Assembly (NCBI RefSeq): GCF_022179305.1
Contig: NZ_BPQP01000034.1
Location: 1-64,000, forward strand
Source of the DNA: Methylobacterium iners
GTDB lineage: Bacteria; Pseudomonadota; Alphaproteobacteria; Rhizobiales; Beijerinckiaceae
DNA length: 64,000 bases
Direction: 5' to 3'
Position 1 is the stretch's first letter. Every line of letters begins with the position of its first letter. Below the pieces are notes generated by a model. It was not told the origin of the DNA, did no database searches, and saw only the letters and a list, made by a program, of their open reading frames with translations. Shown here piece by piece: positions 25,875 through 34,525 of this stretch. The position numbers and the translations under genes were made by a program.

Positions 25875-26684
25875 GTGATCGAAACCATCATGATCTTCGC
25901 GCTCGGCTTCCTGGCGGCGAGCCTGTTCGGGCTCCTCGCCCTGCCGGCCGTCAACGCCCGGGCCGTGCGTCTCGCCAGCCGCCGCGTCGAGGCGATGTTT
26001 CCGCTCTCGATCTCCGAGATCGCCGCCGAGAAGGATTACCTGAGGGCGCAATTCGCCGTCGCGCAGCGCCGCTTGGAGCGGCAGCTCGAGACCGTGCGGG
26101 CCAACCGCCACGCCGACATGGCGGCCATCGGCGCCCGCACCCTGGAGATCGCCACGCTCGCGCGCGAGCTCGATGAGCGAGATTCGGTCCTGCGCGCGCG
26201 CGAGGCGGAGATCCTGGCCGCGAAGCAGGCGATCGAGGGCGTCGAGCGGGACCTCGAAGCCGCGCGCGCTGAGGAGGCCGTGGGCGTCGCGACCCTGCGG
26301 GTCCTCGAGGACGCCCATCGGGAACTGCTCGACGACTTCCTGGCCCTTCGGCAGGAGCGCAACGTCGCCCTGCGTCGCCTCTCCGTCGCCACCGACCCGA
26401 GCTTCGGCACGACCATCGACCACGACGACCTCTCGGACAACGCTCCGGGCGAGGCCGCGGACCTCGCGCGCCAGCACGCGGCGCTCCTCGCCGAGCGCGA
26501 GGCCCTGCGGGCCCGGCTCGCGGCGGCGGAGGAAGCCCTCGCCACCGACAGCGCTCAGCGGGAAGCCCGGGCCGCAGCCGAGCATGCGGAGCTTCGAACC
26601 CGCATCGCCGAAGTCGCGGAGGCGCTGACGCGCGGCGATCGCCTGCCCTCCGTCGGCGCCTTCCCGCTTCCGGGCCGGCCCTGA
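25875..26684 (+). CDS. Membrane-anchored coiled-coil protein
   Basis: The 269-residue protein has one N-terminal membrane helix (IMIFALGFLAASLFGLLALPAV) and then almost uninterrupted charged heptads, with KDYLRAQFAVAQRRLERQLE after the anchor and a second coiled-coil block at about 190-255. It starts at a GTG. Related single-pass coiled-coil proteins are common in Rhizobiales but uncharacterised. The likely role is structural, at the inner membrane. It stands alone, with 210 bp of featureless sequence upstream. Confidence 0.75.
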   Translation: MIETIMIFALGFLAASLFGLLALPAVNARAVRLASRRVEAMFPLSISEIAAEKDYLRAQFAVAQRRLERQLETVRANRHADMAAIGARTLEIATLARELDERDSVLRAREAEILAAKQAIEGVERDLEAARAEEAVGVATLRVLEDAHRELLDDFLALRQERNVALRRLSVATDPSFGTTIDHDDLSDNAPGEAADLARQHAALLAEREALRARLAAAEEALATDSAQREARAAAEHAELRTRIAEVAEALTRGDRLPSVGAFPLPGRP

Positions 26685-26829
26685 GACTGGCATCCGGGCC
26701 GTTGCGCAGGGCGGCGGGCGCATCGTAAATGGCGCGCTCCACGGATCGATCACCCGCCTGCCTTGTTTCGAACATGCCGCGGCATCATCGGGTCGGGCAT
26801 CCCCTTCCTTGAGATGGACCAGACTGCCT

Positions 26830-27096
26830 ATGGCCCTGAAGCTGACATCGCTCGCCGTCGTCGCCTGCGCCCTGGTCGCCGGATCGGCCGTCGCGCAGAC
26901 TGCGCCGCAGACCCGCCGGGGCAACGAGACGCTGAAGAAGTACTGCACGGGCGACTACCTGACCTATTGCGGCGACCTCGCGCCGAGCGATCCCGCCGTG
27001 GACAAGTGCTTCGGGGCGAATTGGGCCAAGCTGAACGAGAATTGCCGCCGGGCGATCGACGCCTACGAGAAGACCACCGCCGGCAAGAAAGGCTGA
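26830..27096 (+). CDS. Small secreted cysteine-rich protein
   Basis: The 88-residue protein has a cleavable signal (LKLTSLAVVACALVAGSAVAQ) and a mature domain with four cysteines arranged as YC-x8-C-x13-CF-x13-C. This matches the bacterial cysteine-rich (FGFR-type) repeat pattern, with KLNENCRRAI at the end. The function is unknown and the location is probably periplasmic. The ATG at 26830 gives a clean signal peptide; a TTG seven codons upstream is less likely. Confidence 0.75.
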   Translation: MALKLTSLAVVACALVAGSAVAQTAPQTRRGNETLKKYCTGDYLTYCGDLAPSDPAVDKCFGANWAKLNENCRRAIDAYEKTTAGKKG

Positions 27097-27102
27097 GTGC
27101 CG

Positions 27103-27121
27103 CGGCCAAGCGTGGCCGTTT
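27103..27121 (+). terminator. Candidate terminator hairpin
   Basis: CGGCCA and TGGCCG form a six-pair stem around a four-base loop, followed by TTT. It sits just after the cysteine-rich protein gene. The short stem and short T-run make it moderate at best. Confidence 0.5.
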
Positions 27122-27182
27122 CGCTCGCATCGGGCGCTAGCGCCCGCTATGATGCCGTCCCGACAGTGCCGGACCCGCGTCG

Positions 27183-27521
27183 ATGCTCCCTCGTTCCCTT
27201 TCCCTGACGCTCGCGGCCCTCGGCCTCGTTGCGCTGACCTGTTCGGCCTGCGGCCGGCGCGGCGGCCTGCAGCCGCCCGACGGCGAGGCGACCGTCTCCC
27301 CCACCGCGTCGGCCCCGGCGAGCGCCCGCCAGCTGCCGCGCAGCGTCGGCCTCGGCGGCGGTACGGCAGCGCCTGATCCGGCAGCCGTGCAGGATGGCGA
27401 CGAGTTGCCTGCCTCAGCCGTTGCGGCCGGCGGCACCGACGCGCCGGTGACGACGACGCGCGGCGCGAAACGGGGCTATACGATCCCTAAGCAGCCCTTC
27501 TTCCTCGATCCGCTCCTCTGA
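27183..27521 (+). CDS. lptM: LptM-like lipoprotein
   Basis: This 112-residue lipoprotein has an N-terminal signal ending in a lipobox (ALTCSACGRRGGLQPP), where CGRRGxLxxP is the LptM/YifL signature. The body is low-complexity Ala/Pro/Thr, ending in the conserved alphaproteobacterial tail KQPFFLDPLL. LptM assists assembly of the LptDE lipopolysaccharide translocon in E. coli. Its place immediately before lysA is the conserved arrangement in many Proteobacteria. Confidence 0.82.
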   Translation: MLPRSLSLTLAALGLVALTCSACGRRGGLQPPDGEATVSPTASAPASARQLPRSVGLGGGTAAPDPAAVQDGDELPASAVAAGGTDAPVTTTRGAKRGYTIPKQPFFLDPLL

Positions 27522-27572
27522 GGGAGCCAAGCCTCACGCGCTCCGCGCGAGGTGGCGAGCACACGGCCGACC

Positions 27573-28841
27573 ATGCATCATTTCCACTACCGCGACGGGC
27601 GGCTGCATGCCGAGAACGTCGACTTGACCGACCTCGCGGATCGCGTCGGCACGCCCTTCTACTGCTACGCGAGCGCCACCCTCGAACGGCATTACCGTGT
27701 CTTCGCCGATGCCTTCGCGGGCGACGACGCCCTCGTCTGCTACGCGGTGAAGGCGAACTCGAACCAGGCGGTGCTGCGCACGCTGGCGCGCCTCGGCGCC
27801 GGCATGGATATCGTCTCGGAGGGTGAGCTGCGCCGGGCGCTCGCCGCGGGCGTCGATCCGCAGAAGATCGTCTTCTCGGGCGTCGGCAAGACCCGGGAAG
27901 AGATGGAGGCGGCGCTCGGTGCCGGCATCTTCTGCTTCAACGTCGAGAGCGAGCCGGAGCTCGAAGCGCTGTCCGCCGTCGCCACGAGCATGAACCGGAC
28001 CGCGTCCGTCTCGATCCGGGTCAACCCAGACGTCGATGCCGGGGGGCACGCCAAGATCTCGACGGGCAAGTACGAGAACAAGTTCGGCATCCCGATCACC
28101 CGGGCGCCGGCGGTCTACGCCCGCGCCGCCACCCTGCCGGGCCTGAGAATCTGCGGCGTCGACATGCATATCGGCAGCCAGATCACCGATCTCGCGCCCT
28201 TCGACCATGCCGGGCGGCTGCTGGCCGGCCTCGCCCGCGACCTGATGGCCGCGGGTCACGCCCTGCACCACATCGATTTCGGCGGTGGCCTCGGCATCCC
28301 CTACCGCGACGACAACGCACCGCCGCCGGACCCGGCCGCGCTCGCCGCCGTCCTGCGTCCGCATTTCGCGCCGCTCGGCCTGCGCCCGGTCTTCGAGATC
28401 GGGCGGATGATCGCGGGCAATGCCGGCATCCTCGTCGCCCGCGTCATTCACGTGAAGCATTCCGAGGGCCGGATCTTCGTCATCGTCGACGCGGCGATGA
28501 ACGACCTGATCCGCCCGACGCTCTACGAGGCCTATCATGCGGTCCGACCGGTAGTGGAAACGGCGGAGGACGGACCTCGCTTCGTCGCCGACCTCGTCGG
28601 CCCCGTCTGCGAGACGGGCGACTACCTGGCCCTCAACCGCGAGATGGCCGCCGTTGCCGAGGGCGACCTCATCGCGATCATGACCGCCGGGGCCTATGGG
28701 GCCGTCCAGTCGGGGACCTACAACACCCGGCGCCTGGTGCCGGAGGTGATGGTGCGGGGCGCGGAGGCCGCGATCGTGCGACCGCGCCAGTCCTATGAGG
28801 AGCTTATCGGGCTCGACCGCCTGCCGGCCTGGATGGGCTAG
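27573..28841 (+). CDS. lysA: Diaminopimelate decarboxylase LysA
   Basis: The 422-residue PLP enzyme converts meso-diaminopimelate to L-lysine. It has the PLP lysine K60 in CYAVKANSNQAVL, the beta/alpha barrel segments MDIVSEGELRRA and NPDVDAGGHAKISTGKYENKFGIP, HIGSQITD, the phosphate-binding GGGLGIPY, and active-site C346 in GPVCETGDYLA from the partner subunit. I chose the ATG at 27573 (MHHFHYRDGRL), the usual family N-terminus, over an in-frame GTG at 27552. It follows lptM by about 50 bp and is probably co-transcribed. Confidence 0.97.
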   Translation: MHHFHYRDGRLHAENVDLTDLADRVGTPFYCYASATLERHYRVFADAFAGDDALVCYAVKANSNQAVLRTLARLGAGMDIVSEGELRRALAAGVDPQKIVFSGVGKTREEMEAALGAGIFCFNVESEPELEALSAVATSMNRTASVSIRVNPDVDAGGHAKISTGKYENKFGIPITRAPAVYARAATLPGLRICGVDMHIGSQITDLAPFDHAGRLLAGLARDLMAAGHALHHIDFGGGLGIPYRDDNAPPPDPAALAAVLRPHFAPLGLRPVFEIGRMIAGNAGILVARVIHVKHSEGRIFVIVDAAMNDLIRPTLYEAYHAVRPVVETAEDGPRFVADLVGPVCETGDYLALNREMAAVAEGDLIAIMTAGAYGAVQSGTYNTRRLVPEVMVRGAEAAIVRPRQSYEELIGLDRLPAWMG

Positions 28842-28968
28842 GCCGAGGGCGGGCCCCTGCCCCGCGACCTTGGGCCGATTTGACCCCGCCCTCCGCGGCG
28901 GCCACCATGAAGGCTTCGGATCGTGAGACCCGCCGCTCCGGCGTGGGATCCCTAGGAGCCTTCCATCG

Positions 28969-31551
28969 ATGGCAGAGGCCGACGGCACGACCTCCCGCGC
29001 GACGCGCGACCGGCTCGACCGGCTCGTCGCGCAGGCCAATGCCGCTCAGGTGTGGGAACAGGTCTGGCCGCTGCTCTGGCGCGGCCTCGCCGTCGTCCTC
29101 GCCTTCCTCACCTTGTCCTGGCTCGGCCTCTGGCTGGATGTCGGTCCGGGCTGGCGGATGGCCGGCCTCGCGATCTTCGCCCTCGCCTTCGTCGCGGTGC
29201 TGCTTCCGCTCCTTCGTGTCGGCCGGCCGGGGCGGCGCGAGGCCCTGGCACGGATCGATCGTGACGCCGCCGCGGGCGGTGGGGCGGTCACGCACAACCC
29301 GGCCTCCGCGGTCGAAGATACGCTCGCGGTCGGCAAGAGCGATCCGACAACGCAGGCCCTGTGGTCCCTCCACCAGCGCCGCGCCGCGGCGGCGGTCGCG
29401 CGGCTCAAGGTCGGCCCGCCGCGCCCGATGATGGCCCGGCGCGACCCCCTGGCGCTGCGCGCCGCCCTCGTCGTCGCGGCCGTGGCAAGCCTGTTCGTGG
29501 CCGGGGCAGAATGGCGACAGCGCCTCGGCACCGCCTTCGACTGGCGCGCGCCGAGCCCCGCCGGACCGAGCTTCCGGGTCGACGGCTGGATCGATCCGCC
29601 GCTCTACACTCGGCTTTCGCCCCTGATCGTGACCATGAACGGGACCGAGCAGCGCCTGCGCGCGCCGGTCAATTCGACGCTGATCGTGCGCATCGCCGGC
29701 CGTGGCGACGTCGCCCTGACCCCGAATGGTGGCCTCAAGGCGTTGCCGGGCAAGGAGCTTAAGGCGGACCTGCGCGAGGACCGCTTCGGGCTCACCGGCG
29801 GCACCGCCGACCTGACGATCGCGACGGGCGGGACGCCGCAGCGCCTGATCGTCGAGACGATTCCAGACAACGCCCCGACCGTCGAGGCGGTCGGAGGTCC
29901 CGAAGTCAACGGCCGCGGCACCTTCAACCTGACCTACCGGGTCAAGGACGATTACGGGATCGCGTCCGCCGAAGGCGTCGTCGAGCCGCTGAAGCCGGGC
30001 CGCTCCCTAGTGCCACCGCCGCGCATCCCGCTGGCGCTGCCCGGCGATCCGAGCGGCGAGGCCGACGTGAAGACGCTCGTCGACCTCACCGACCATCCCT
30101 GGTCGGGGGCGCGGGTGCGTTTCACAATCGTCGTCAAGGACGAAGCGGACCAGGAGGGTCGGACCGCGACGACCGAGATGACGCTGCCGGCGCGCCCCTT
30201 CCAGAAGCCGTTGGCCCGGGCGCTGGCCGAGGAGCGCCGTCGCCTCGTGACGACGCCCGATTCCGGCCGCGTCCGGGTGCTGACCGCGCTCGACGCTCTC
30301 CTGATCGCGCCGGAGCAGTTCACACCCCAGCCGAGCGTGTTCATGGGCCTCAAGACCGCCTCGCGCCGCCTACGCGCCGCGCGCAGCGACGAGGCTTTGA
30401 CGGAGGTCGCCGACCTCTTGTGGGAGATGGCCCTCAAGATCGAGGACGGCGACCTCTCGGACGCCGAGAAGGATCTGCGCGCCGCTCAGGACAAGCTGAA
30501 GCAGGCGATCGAGCGCAACGCGCCGGACGACGAGATCCAGAAGCTGACCGAGGACCTGCGGCAGGCGCTCGACAAGTTCATGAAGGAGATGGCCGAGCGC
30601 CAGCGCAAGAACCCGCAGCAGCAGGGCGAGAAGAGCCCGCCGCAGAAGGGCGCCAAGAGCGTCACGCCGGACGACCTCAACAAGATGCTCCAGGACATGG
30701 CGGAGGCCATGAAGCGCGGCGACACGGCGGAGGCGCAGCGCCTCCTCGAACAGCTCCGCGAAATCCTCGAGAACCTTCAGACCGCCGAGCAGGGCGGTCA
30801 GGCGGACCCGAGCGCCCGCGAGATGAACCGTCAGGCCGAGGAACTCGACCAGATGGCCCGCGAGCAGCAGGGCCTGCGCGACGAGACCTTCAAGGAGGGC
30901 CAGAGCAAGCGCGGCGCCGAGCAGCGCGGGCAGCGCCCGCAGCGCGGCCAGGGCCAGCAAGGCCAAGGGCAGCAAGGCCAGGGGCAGCAAGGCCAGGGGC
31001 AGCAAGGCCAGGGGCAGCAGGGCCAGGGCGAGGGCCAGCAGGGTCAGGGTGGCGGCGTCGGCCAGCGCCAGCAGGCCCTGCGCGAGCGCCTGCAGGACCT
31101 GCAGCGCCGGATGAAGGAGCTCGGCATGCAGGGCGAGGAAGGCCTCTCCGACGCCGAGGAGGCCATGCGCGAGGCCGAGAATGCGCTGGGCCAGGGCAAG
31201 GAGGGCAACGCTGTCGACGCGCAGGGCCGGGCGCTCGACGGCCTCCAGCGCGGCGCCGAGGGCATGCAGAAGCAGATGCAGGACATGGCGCAAGGCGAAG
31301 GCGAGGGCGAGCAGGAGGGCGGCCAGAACCCGAGCCAACAGGGCCAGGCCGGCGCCAAGGACGACGACCCCCTCGGCCGTCCCACCAAGGGCCGCGAGAT
31401 GTCCGACGGCCGGGTGCGCGTCCCGGGCGCCGACGAATCGAGCGTCCAGCGGACCCGGCGGATCATGGAGGAGCTGCGGCGCAAGCTCGGCGATCCCAGC
31501 CGGGCCCGCGAGGAGCTCGACTATTTCGAGCGGTTGCTGCGCCGGAACTGA
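28969..31551 (+). CDS. DUF4175/TIGR02302 membrane protein with Gln-Gly repeats
   Basis: The 860-residue protein has two to three N-terminal membrane helices (about 38-85 and 163-182) and a periplasmic-like beta domain at about 195-420. A long helical, Gln- and Glu-rich region follows (about 480-800), where five tandem GQGQQ units are encoded by a 15-bp DNA repeat. The family is conserved directly after lysA in Rhizobiales but has no assigned function. The composition suggests an extended coiled-coil or disordered segment. Length is in the family range, varying with repeat number. It ends facing a convergent gene. Confidence 0.87.
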   Translation: MAEADGTTSRATRDRLDRLVAQANAAQVWEQVWPLLWRGLAVVLAFLTLSWLGLWLDVGPGWRMAGLAIFALAFVAVLLPLLRVGRPGRREALARIDRDAAAGGGAVTHNPASAVEDTLAVGKSDPTTQALWSLHQRRAAAAVARLKVGPPRPMMARRDPLALRAALVVAAVASLFVAGAEWRQRLGTAFDWRAPSPAGPSFRVDGWIDPPLYTRLSPLIVTMNGTEQRLRAPVNSTLIVRIAGRGDVALTPNGGLKALPGKELKADLREDRFGLTGGTADLTIATGGTPQRLIVETIPDNAPTVEAVGGPEVNGRGTFNLTYRVKDDYGIASAEGVVEPLKPGRSLVPPPRIPLALPGDPSGEADVKTLVDLTDHPWSGARVRFTIVVKDEADQEGRTATTEMTLPARPFQKPLARALAEERRRLVTTPDSGRVRVLTALDALLIAPEQFTPQPSVFMGLKTASRRLRAARSDEALTEVADLLWEMALKIEDGDLSDAEKDLRAAQDKLKQAIERNAPDDEIQKLTEDLRQALDKFMKEMAERQRKNPQQQGEKSPPQKGAKSVTPDDLNKMLQDMAEAMKRGDTAEAQRLLEQLREILENLQTAEQGGQADPSAREMNRQAEELDQMAREQQGLRDETFKEGQSKRGAEQRGQRPQRGQGQQGQGQQGQGQQGQGQQGQGQQGQGEGQQGQGGGVGQRQQALRERLQDLQRRMKELGMQGEEGLSDAEEAMREAENALGQGKEGNAVDAQGRALDGLQRGAEGMQKQMQDMAQGEGEGEQEGGQNPSQQGQAGAKDDDPLGRPTKGREMSDGRVRVPGADESSVQRTRRIMEELRRKLGDPSRAREELDYFERLLRRN
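30946..31020 (+). repeat. 15-bp in-frame tandem repeat, five units
   Basis: Five consecutive units close to GGCCAGGGGCAGCAA, three of them identical or differing only at the last base, encode repeated Gly-Gln blocks inside the DUF4175 protein. Because the unit is a multiple of three, slippage would change protein length without shifting frame. Confidence 0.92.
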
Positions 31552-31568
31552 GGTCGTCTCTCCGCAAA

Positions 31569-31597
31569 GTCGCCTCCGAAGGTCCATCGGAGGCGAC
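31569..31597. terminator. Bidirectional terminator-like hairpin
   Basis: GTCGCCTCCGA and TCGGAGGCGAC form a perfect eleven-pair stem around a seven-base loop, exactly between two convergent genes. On the minus strand it is followed by TTT, on the plus strand by mixed sequence. Confidence 0.65.
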
Positions 31598-31604
31598 CGT
31601 CTCA

Positions 31605-32603
31605 TCAACGAAGCAGAGCGTGCGCGGCCTCTCGGCACGGCATCCCGGGCTTCACGCCTCTAGCCGCGGCCTGCGCATTCGCCTCGGAGATGACGCCGTC
31701 CTGATAGGAGCTGATTTCGTCTCCGATCCGCGCGGAGAGGGCTCCCACGGCCGCTGCGGGAATGCCCTCGCGCTCCAGCATTGCGAGGCCGATCACGCCC
31801 GAGCGGTCCTTGCAGAGCCCGGCATCGTTCGCGATGATTCCTCTCGGGCGAACGGCGAGCGTATACTCCGCCATGGTCTCTCCGCAATGGGGGGCGGTGA
31901 CGAAGACGTCGTTCGGCCGCTTCTCCTTGATCAGCGCGATGAACCAGGCCGCGCAGATCCCGCCGGCATCCCCTTCGAGCAGCATCGTGACCTTGCCGCC
32001 GGTATGTGAGCCGGCCCCGCTCTCGACGGTGCGGACCCGTCCCTCGGGAGCCGCCAGCAAGCGGTAGGCGGCCTCCCGCACCGTCATGTTCTCGCGCACA
32101 CCCGCGGCCATCGCCGCCTCGTTCAGATGTCCGATCACACGCTCGAGGAACAGCGACCGTCCATCGGACATGCGCGCTGACATGGTTCGGCACGCGGCCG
32201 CGGGCACGCCGTGGTCCTGCGCCATCGCGAGCCCAGCGATCCCCGCGTTGTCCTTTCCGACTCCGGCGGCGTGTCCGATCAGCCCCCGAGGCCCGAGGGA
32301 CAACGGGTCGGCAAATGTCTGCCGGCCGGCAAACGAACAACCGACGACGACATCCTTCTGCGATACGCGTAGCGGCCCCATGAGATCGAGCCGTCGCGTC
32401 AAGTAGCTGAGCGAGTCGGAGACGATGATGCGGCCGTCGGCGGTCTCGTCGTAGACCGCGACGCCGTTGAAGTTTTCGGGGAGCGAGCCTCGCGCGGTTG
32501 CATCCTGGAACATCGCGGCGGTGGCTGCGAAGGCCGCGCCGGTTTGAACGAGATGCCTGCGGCTGATGGATCGACGCCGGAGTTCATTTCGCAGGATCGT
32601 CAT
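31605..32603 (-). CDS. Tat-exported protein with internal duplication, unknown function
   Basis: The 332-residue protein has an N-terminal twin-arginine signal (SISRRHLVQTGAAFAATAAMF). The mature part contains two similar halves. The first has GPRGLIGHAAGVGKDNAGIAG, VPAAACRTMSARMSDG and the EAAYRLL end. The second has RPRGIIANDAGLCKDRSGVIG, IPAAAVGALSARIGD and the EAAHALL end. The paired motifs PRGxI, GxxKDxxGxxGLAM, GxPAAA and MSAR/LSAR suggest two copies of one domain forming a pseudo-dimer. I do not recognise the family. The ATG at 32603 gives the Tat signal; a longer frame adds random sequence. The likely location is the periplasm. Confidence 0.72.
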   Translation of the reverse strand: MTILRNELRRRSISRRHLVQTGAAFAATAAMFQDATARGSLPENFNGVAVYDETADGRIIVSDSLSYLTRRLDLMGPLRVSQKDVVVGCSFAGRQTFADPLSLGPRGLIGHAAGVGKDNAGIAGLAMAQDHGVPAAACRTMSARMSDGRSLFLERVIGHLNEAAMAAGVRENMTVREAAYRLLAAPEGRVRTVESGAGSHTGGKVTMLLEGDAGGICAAWFIALIKEKRPNDVFVTAPHCGETMAEYTLAVRPRGIIANDAGLCKDRSGVIGLAMLEREGIPAAAVGALSARIGDEISSYQDGVISEANAQAAARGVKPGMPCREAAHALLR

Positions 32604-32803
32604 GGCAGGTTGGCTCCGCTTGTCCGGTCTGTTCCGCATCACGATTGATAGCGACAATCCTGGTCGACGAACGTCAATCTGACGGACGGCAGTGCGATCG
32701 TCCTCCGTTGACGACGCCTCTCGGGTGCGCCCTGCTGCCCTATGGGCAGGTCCGGTGATCCGGCCCATATCGGACGAGCGAACCTCAAAGCCGAGACAAA
32801 GCC

Positions 32804-32992
32804 TTGATCTCCTCCAACACGCTCGTCCTCCTCGCCTGCCTCGCGGTGGCGATCGTCCTGCTCCTCGGTCTCGTGAACATGATGCGCGGCGGCAGCGCCA
32901 ACCTGTCCCAGCGGCTGATGCGCATGCGCGTGCTCCTGCAGTTCGTGGCGGTCGTCGTGATCATGGGCGTCGTCTGGTGGCGCTCCGCCTGA
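32804..32992 (+). CDS. Small two-helix membrane protein (HIG1-like)
   Basis: The 62-residue protein has two hydrophobic helices (NTLVLLACLAVAIVLLLGLVNMM and LLQFVAVVVIMGVVWW) joined by a basic loop with the RLMRMRVLLQ motif, typical of bacterial HIG1-domain twin-transmembrane proteins. Related proteins associate with respiratory complexes in mitochondria and some bacteria. It starts at TTG 32804. In many alphaproteobacteria such a gene precedes the cob(I)alamin adenosyltransferase gene, which here follows after the PagL-like gene. Confidence 0.82.
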   Translation: MISSNTLVLLACLAVAIVLLLGLVNMMRGGSANLSQRLMRMRVLLQFVAVVVIMGVVWWRSA

Positions 32993-33122
32993 GAGCGGGT
33001 GTGGCGGCGAGGCCGCACTGTCGATCTATCCACTTGCCAGGGGATGGAAACCGATGCCGCGGACTGACGGGTGCCTCCGGCGCCATGCTAAGAGAAACGG
33101 ACTAGAAACGGGTCCGTCGCCG

Positions 33123-33758
33123 ATGTACGTCACGCCTTTGAAGTTCCTAGCAGGCGGTGTCGCCCTGTTCGCCGCCGGCGCCGCGCAGGCCGCCGATCTC
33201 GGCGGGCGTCGCCCCGCGCCGCCGATCTACACCGCTCCGGTCAAACCCGTCAGCATCGTGTCGGAGATCCGCATCGGCGGTTCCGTGCAGGACCCCGGCA
33301 GCGCCGAGGGCAAGGTCGGAAACTTCAGCAAGGCGAACGTCAACGGCGAGATCCTGTTCGCCAAGCCGCTCGTGTTCGAGGACCCGTTCTGGCAGGCCTT
33401 CGTGCCGCGGCCGACGGTCGGCGGCAGCTACAACACCGGCGGCCGGACGAGCTACGCCTATATCGGCGCCACCTGGACCGTGGACGTCTTCCCCGAGTTC
33501 TTCAACCGTCGCCTCTTCGTGGAGGGCTTCTTCGGTGCCGCGGCCCATAACGGCTACACGGGGCCGCGGGCGCTCACGCCGTTCGGCTTCAACGCGCTCG
33601 GCTGCAACCCGCTCTTCCGCGAGGCGGCCGCCATCGGCTTCCGGCTCTCCGAGAACTGGAGCATCATGGCGACGATCGATCACATGTCGAATGCCGGCCT
33701 GTGCGCGAACAATCGCGGCCTGACGAATTACGGCGGCAAGATCGGCTATACGTTCTGA
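33123..33758 (+). CDS. PagL-like lipid A deacylase / acyloxyacyl hydrolase family protein
   Basis: This 211-residue outer-membrane beta-barrel candidate has a signal peptide (LKFLAGGVALFAAGAAQAAD), alternating beta strands, and a C-terminal IDHMSNAGLC segment followed by KIGYTF with a terminal aromatic. The H-x-S-N arrangement matches the catalytic His-Ser pair of PagL lipid A 3-O-deacylases. The third catalytic acidic residue is not obvious, so activity is uncertain. It would act in the outer membrane on lipid A. The ATG at 33123 gives the signal peptide. Confidence 0.7.
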   Translation: MYVTPLKFLAGGVALFAAGAAQAADLGGRRPAPPIYTAPVKPVSIVSEIRIGGSVQDPGSAEGKVGNFSKANVNGEILFAKPLVFEDPFWQAFVPRPTVGGSYNTGGRTSYAYIGATWTVDVFPEFFNRRLFVEGFFGAAAHNGYTGPRALTPFGFNALGCNPLFREAAAIGFRLSENWSIMATIDHMSNAGLCANNRGLTNYGGKIGYTF

Positions 33759-33784
33759 GCTGATTGGTCCGAACCGGGGTTCAC

Positions 33785-34357
33785 GTGGTCACGCTCAACC
33801 GCATCTACACGCGCACCGGCGACAAGGGCTCGACGGCGCTGGCCAACGGCGAGCGCCGCTCGAAGGCGGATCTGCGGATCGAGACCTACGGGACCGTCGA
33901 CGAGACCAATTCCTGCATCGGCCTCGCGCGCCTGCACGCCGAACCCCGCCTCGACGCGATGCTGGGTCCCATCCAGAATGACCTGTTCGACCTCGGCGCC
34001 GACCTCGCCACGCCAGAGGGTCCCGAGCCGCCGAAATACGAGCCCCTGCGCATCGTGGCCGCGCAGGTGAAGCGGCTTGAGGCCGACATCGACGCGCTGA
34101 ACGCCGACCTCTCGCCGCTCAAGTCCTTCGTGCTTCCGGGCGGCTCCCCGGCCTCGGCCGCCCTGCATCTCGCCCGCACGGTCTGCCGGCGCGCGGAACG
34201 CCTGGCCGTGGCGCTGGCCGCTGTCGAGGGCGAGACGGTCTCGCCGGAGGCGCTGCAATACCTCAACCGCCTCTCGGACTTCCTGTTCGTGGCCAGCCGC
34301 ACCGCCAACGCCAACGGCGCGGACGACGTGCTCTGGGTGCCCGGCAAGAACCGCTGA
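33785..34357 (+). CDS. ATP:cob(I)alamin adenosyltransferase, PduO type
   Basis: The 190-residue trimeric enzyme transfers the adenosyl group of ATP to cob(I)alamin to make coenzyme B12. It has the N-terminal YTRTGDKGSTAL ATP loop, the KADLRIETYGTVDETNSCIGLA helix, FVLPGGSPASAALHLARTVCRRAER and the LNRLSDFLFVASRTAN segment. The GTG at 33785 gives the family start MVTLNRIYTRTGD. The gene begins 26 bp after the PagL-like gene. Adenosylcobalamin serves mutases of the ethylmalonyl-CoA pathway in methylotrophs, which fits the nearby etf and hydroxyacyl-CoA dehydrogenase genes. Confidence 0.93.
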   Translation: MVTLNRIYTRTGDKGSTALANGERRSKADLRIETYGTVDETNSCIGLARLHAEPRLDAMLGPIQNDLFDLGADLATPEGPEPPKYEPLRIVAAQVKRLEADIDALNADLSPLKSFVLPGGSPASAALHLARTVCRRAERLAVALAAVEGETVSPEALQYLNRLSDFLFVASRTANANGADDVLWVPGKNR

Positions 34358-34525
34358 ACCGGGCGCCCGCAGGAGCGGGCTGCCTACCGGCGCGCGTTGA
34401 CAAGCCCGAAATCAGGTCGTTACGGTCCGCCGCCGCGCCGACAGGGGCCTGACGGCCCTCGCCCGCATCGAGGCTGCGCCCGCCGGCCCGCATGATCGTT
34501 CCCCGCGCGGAGGATTGAGACCGCC

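Noticed and set aside
30946-31020. Tandem repeat as a regulatory iteron array
   Set aside because: It lies inside a coding frame, has a unit of 15 bp in phase with codons, and encodes a regular Gly-Gln pattern.
34365-34380. GCCCGC/GCGGGC hairpin after the adenosyltransferase gene as a terminator
   Set aside because: The stem is short and not followed by a T-run; in DNA this GC-rich such stems occur by chance.
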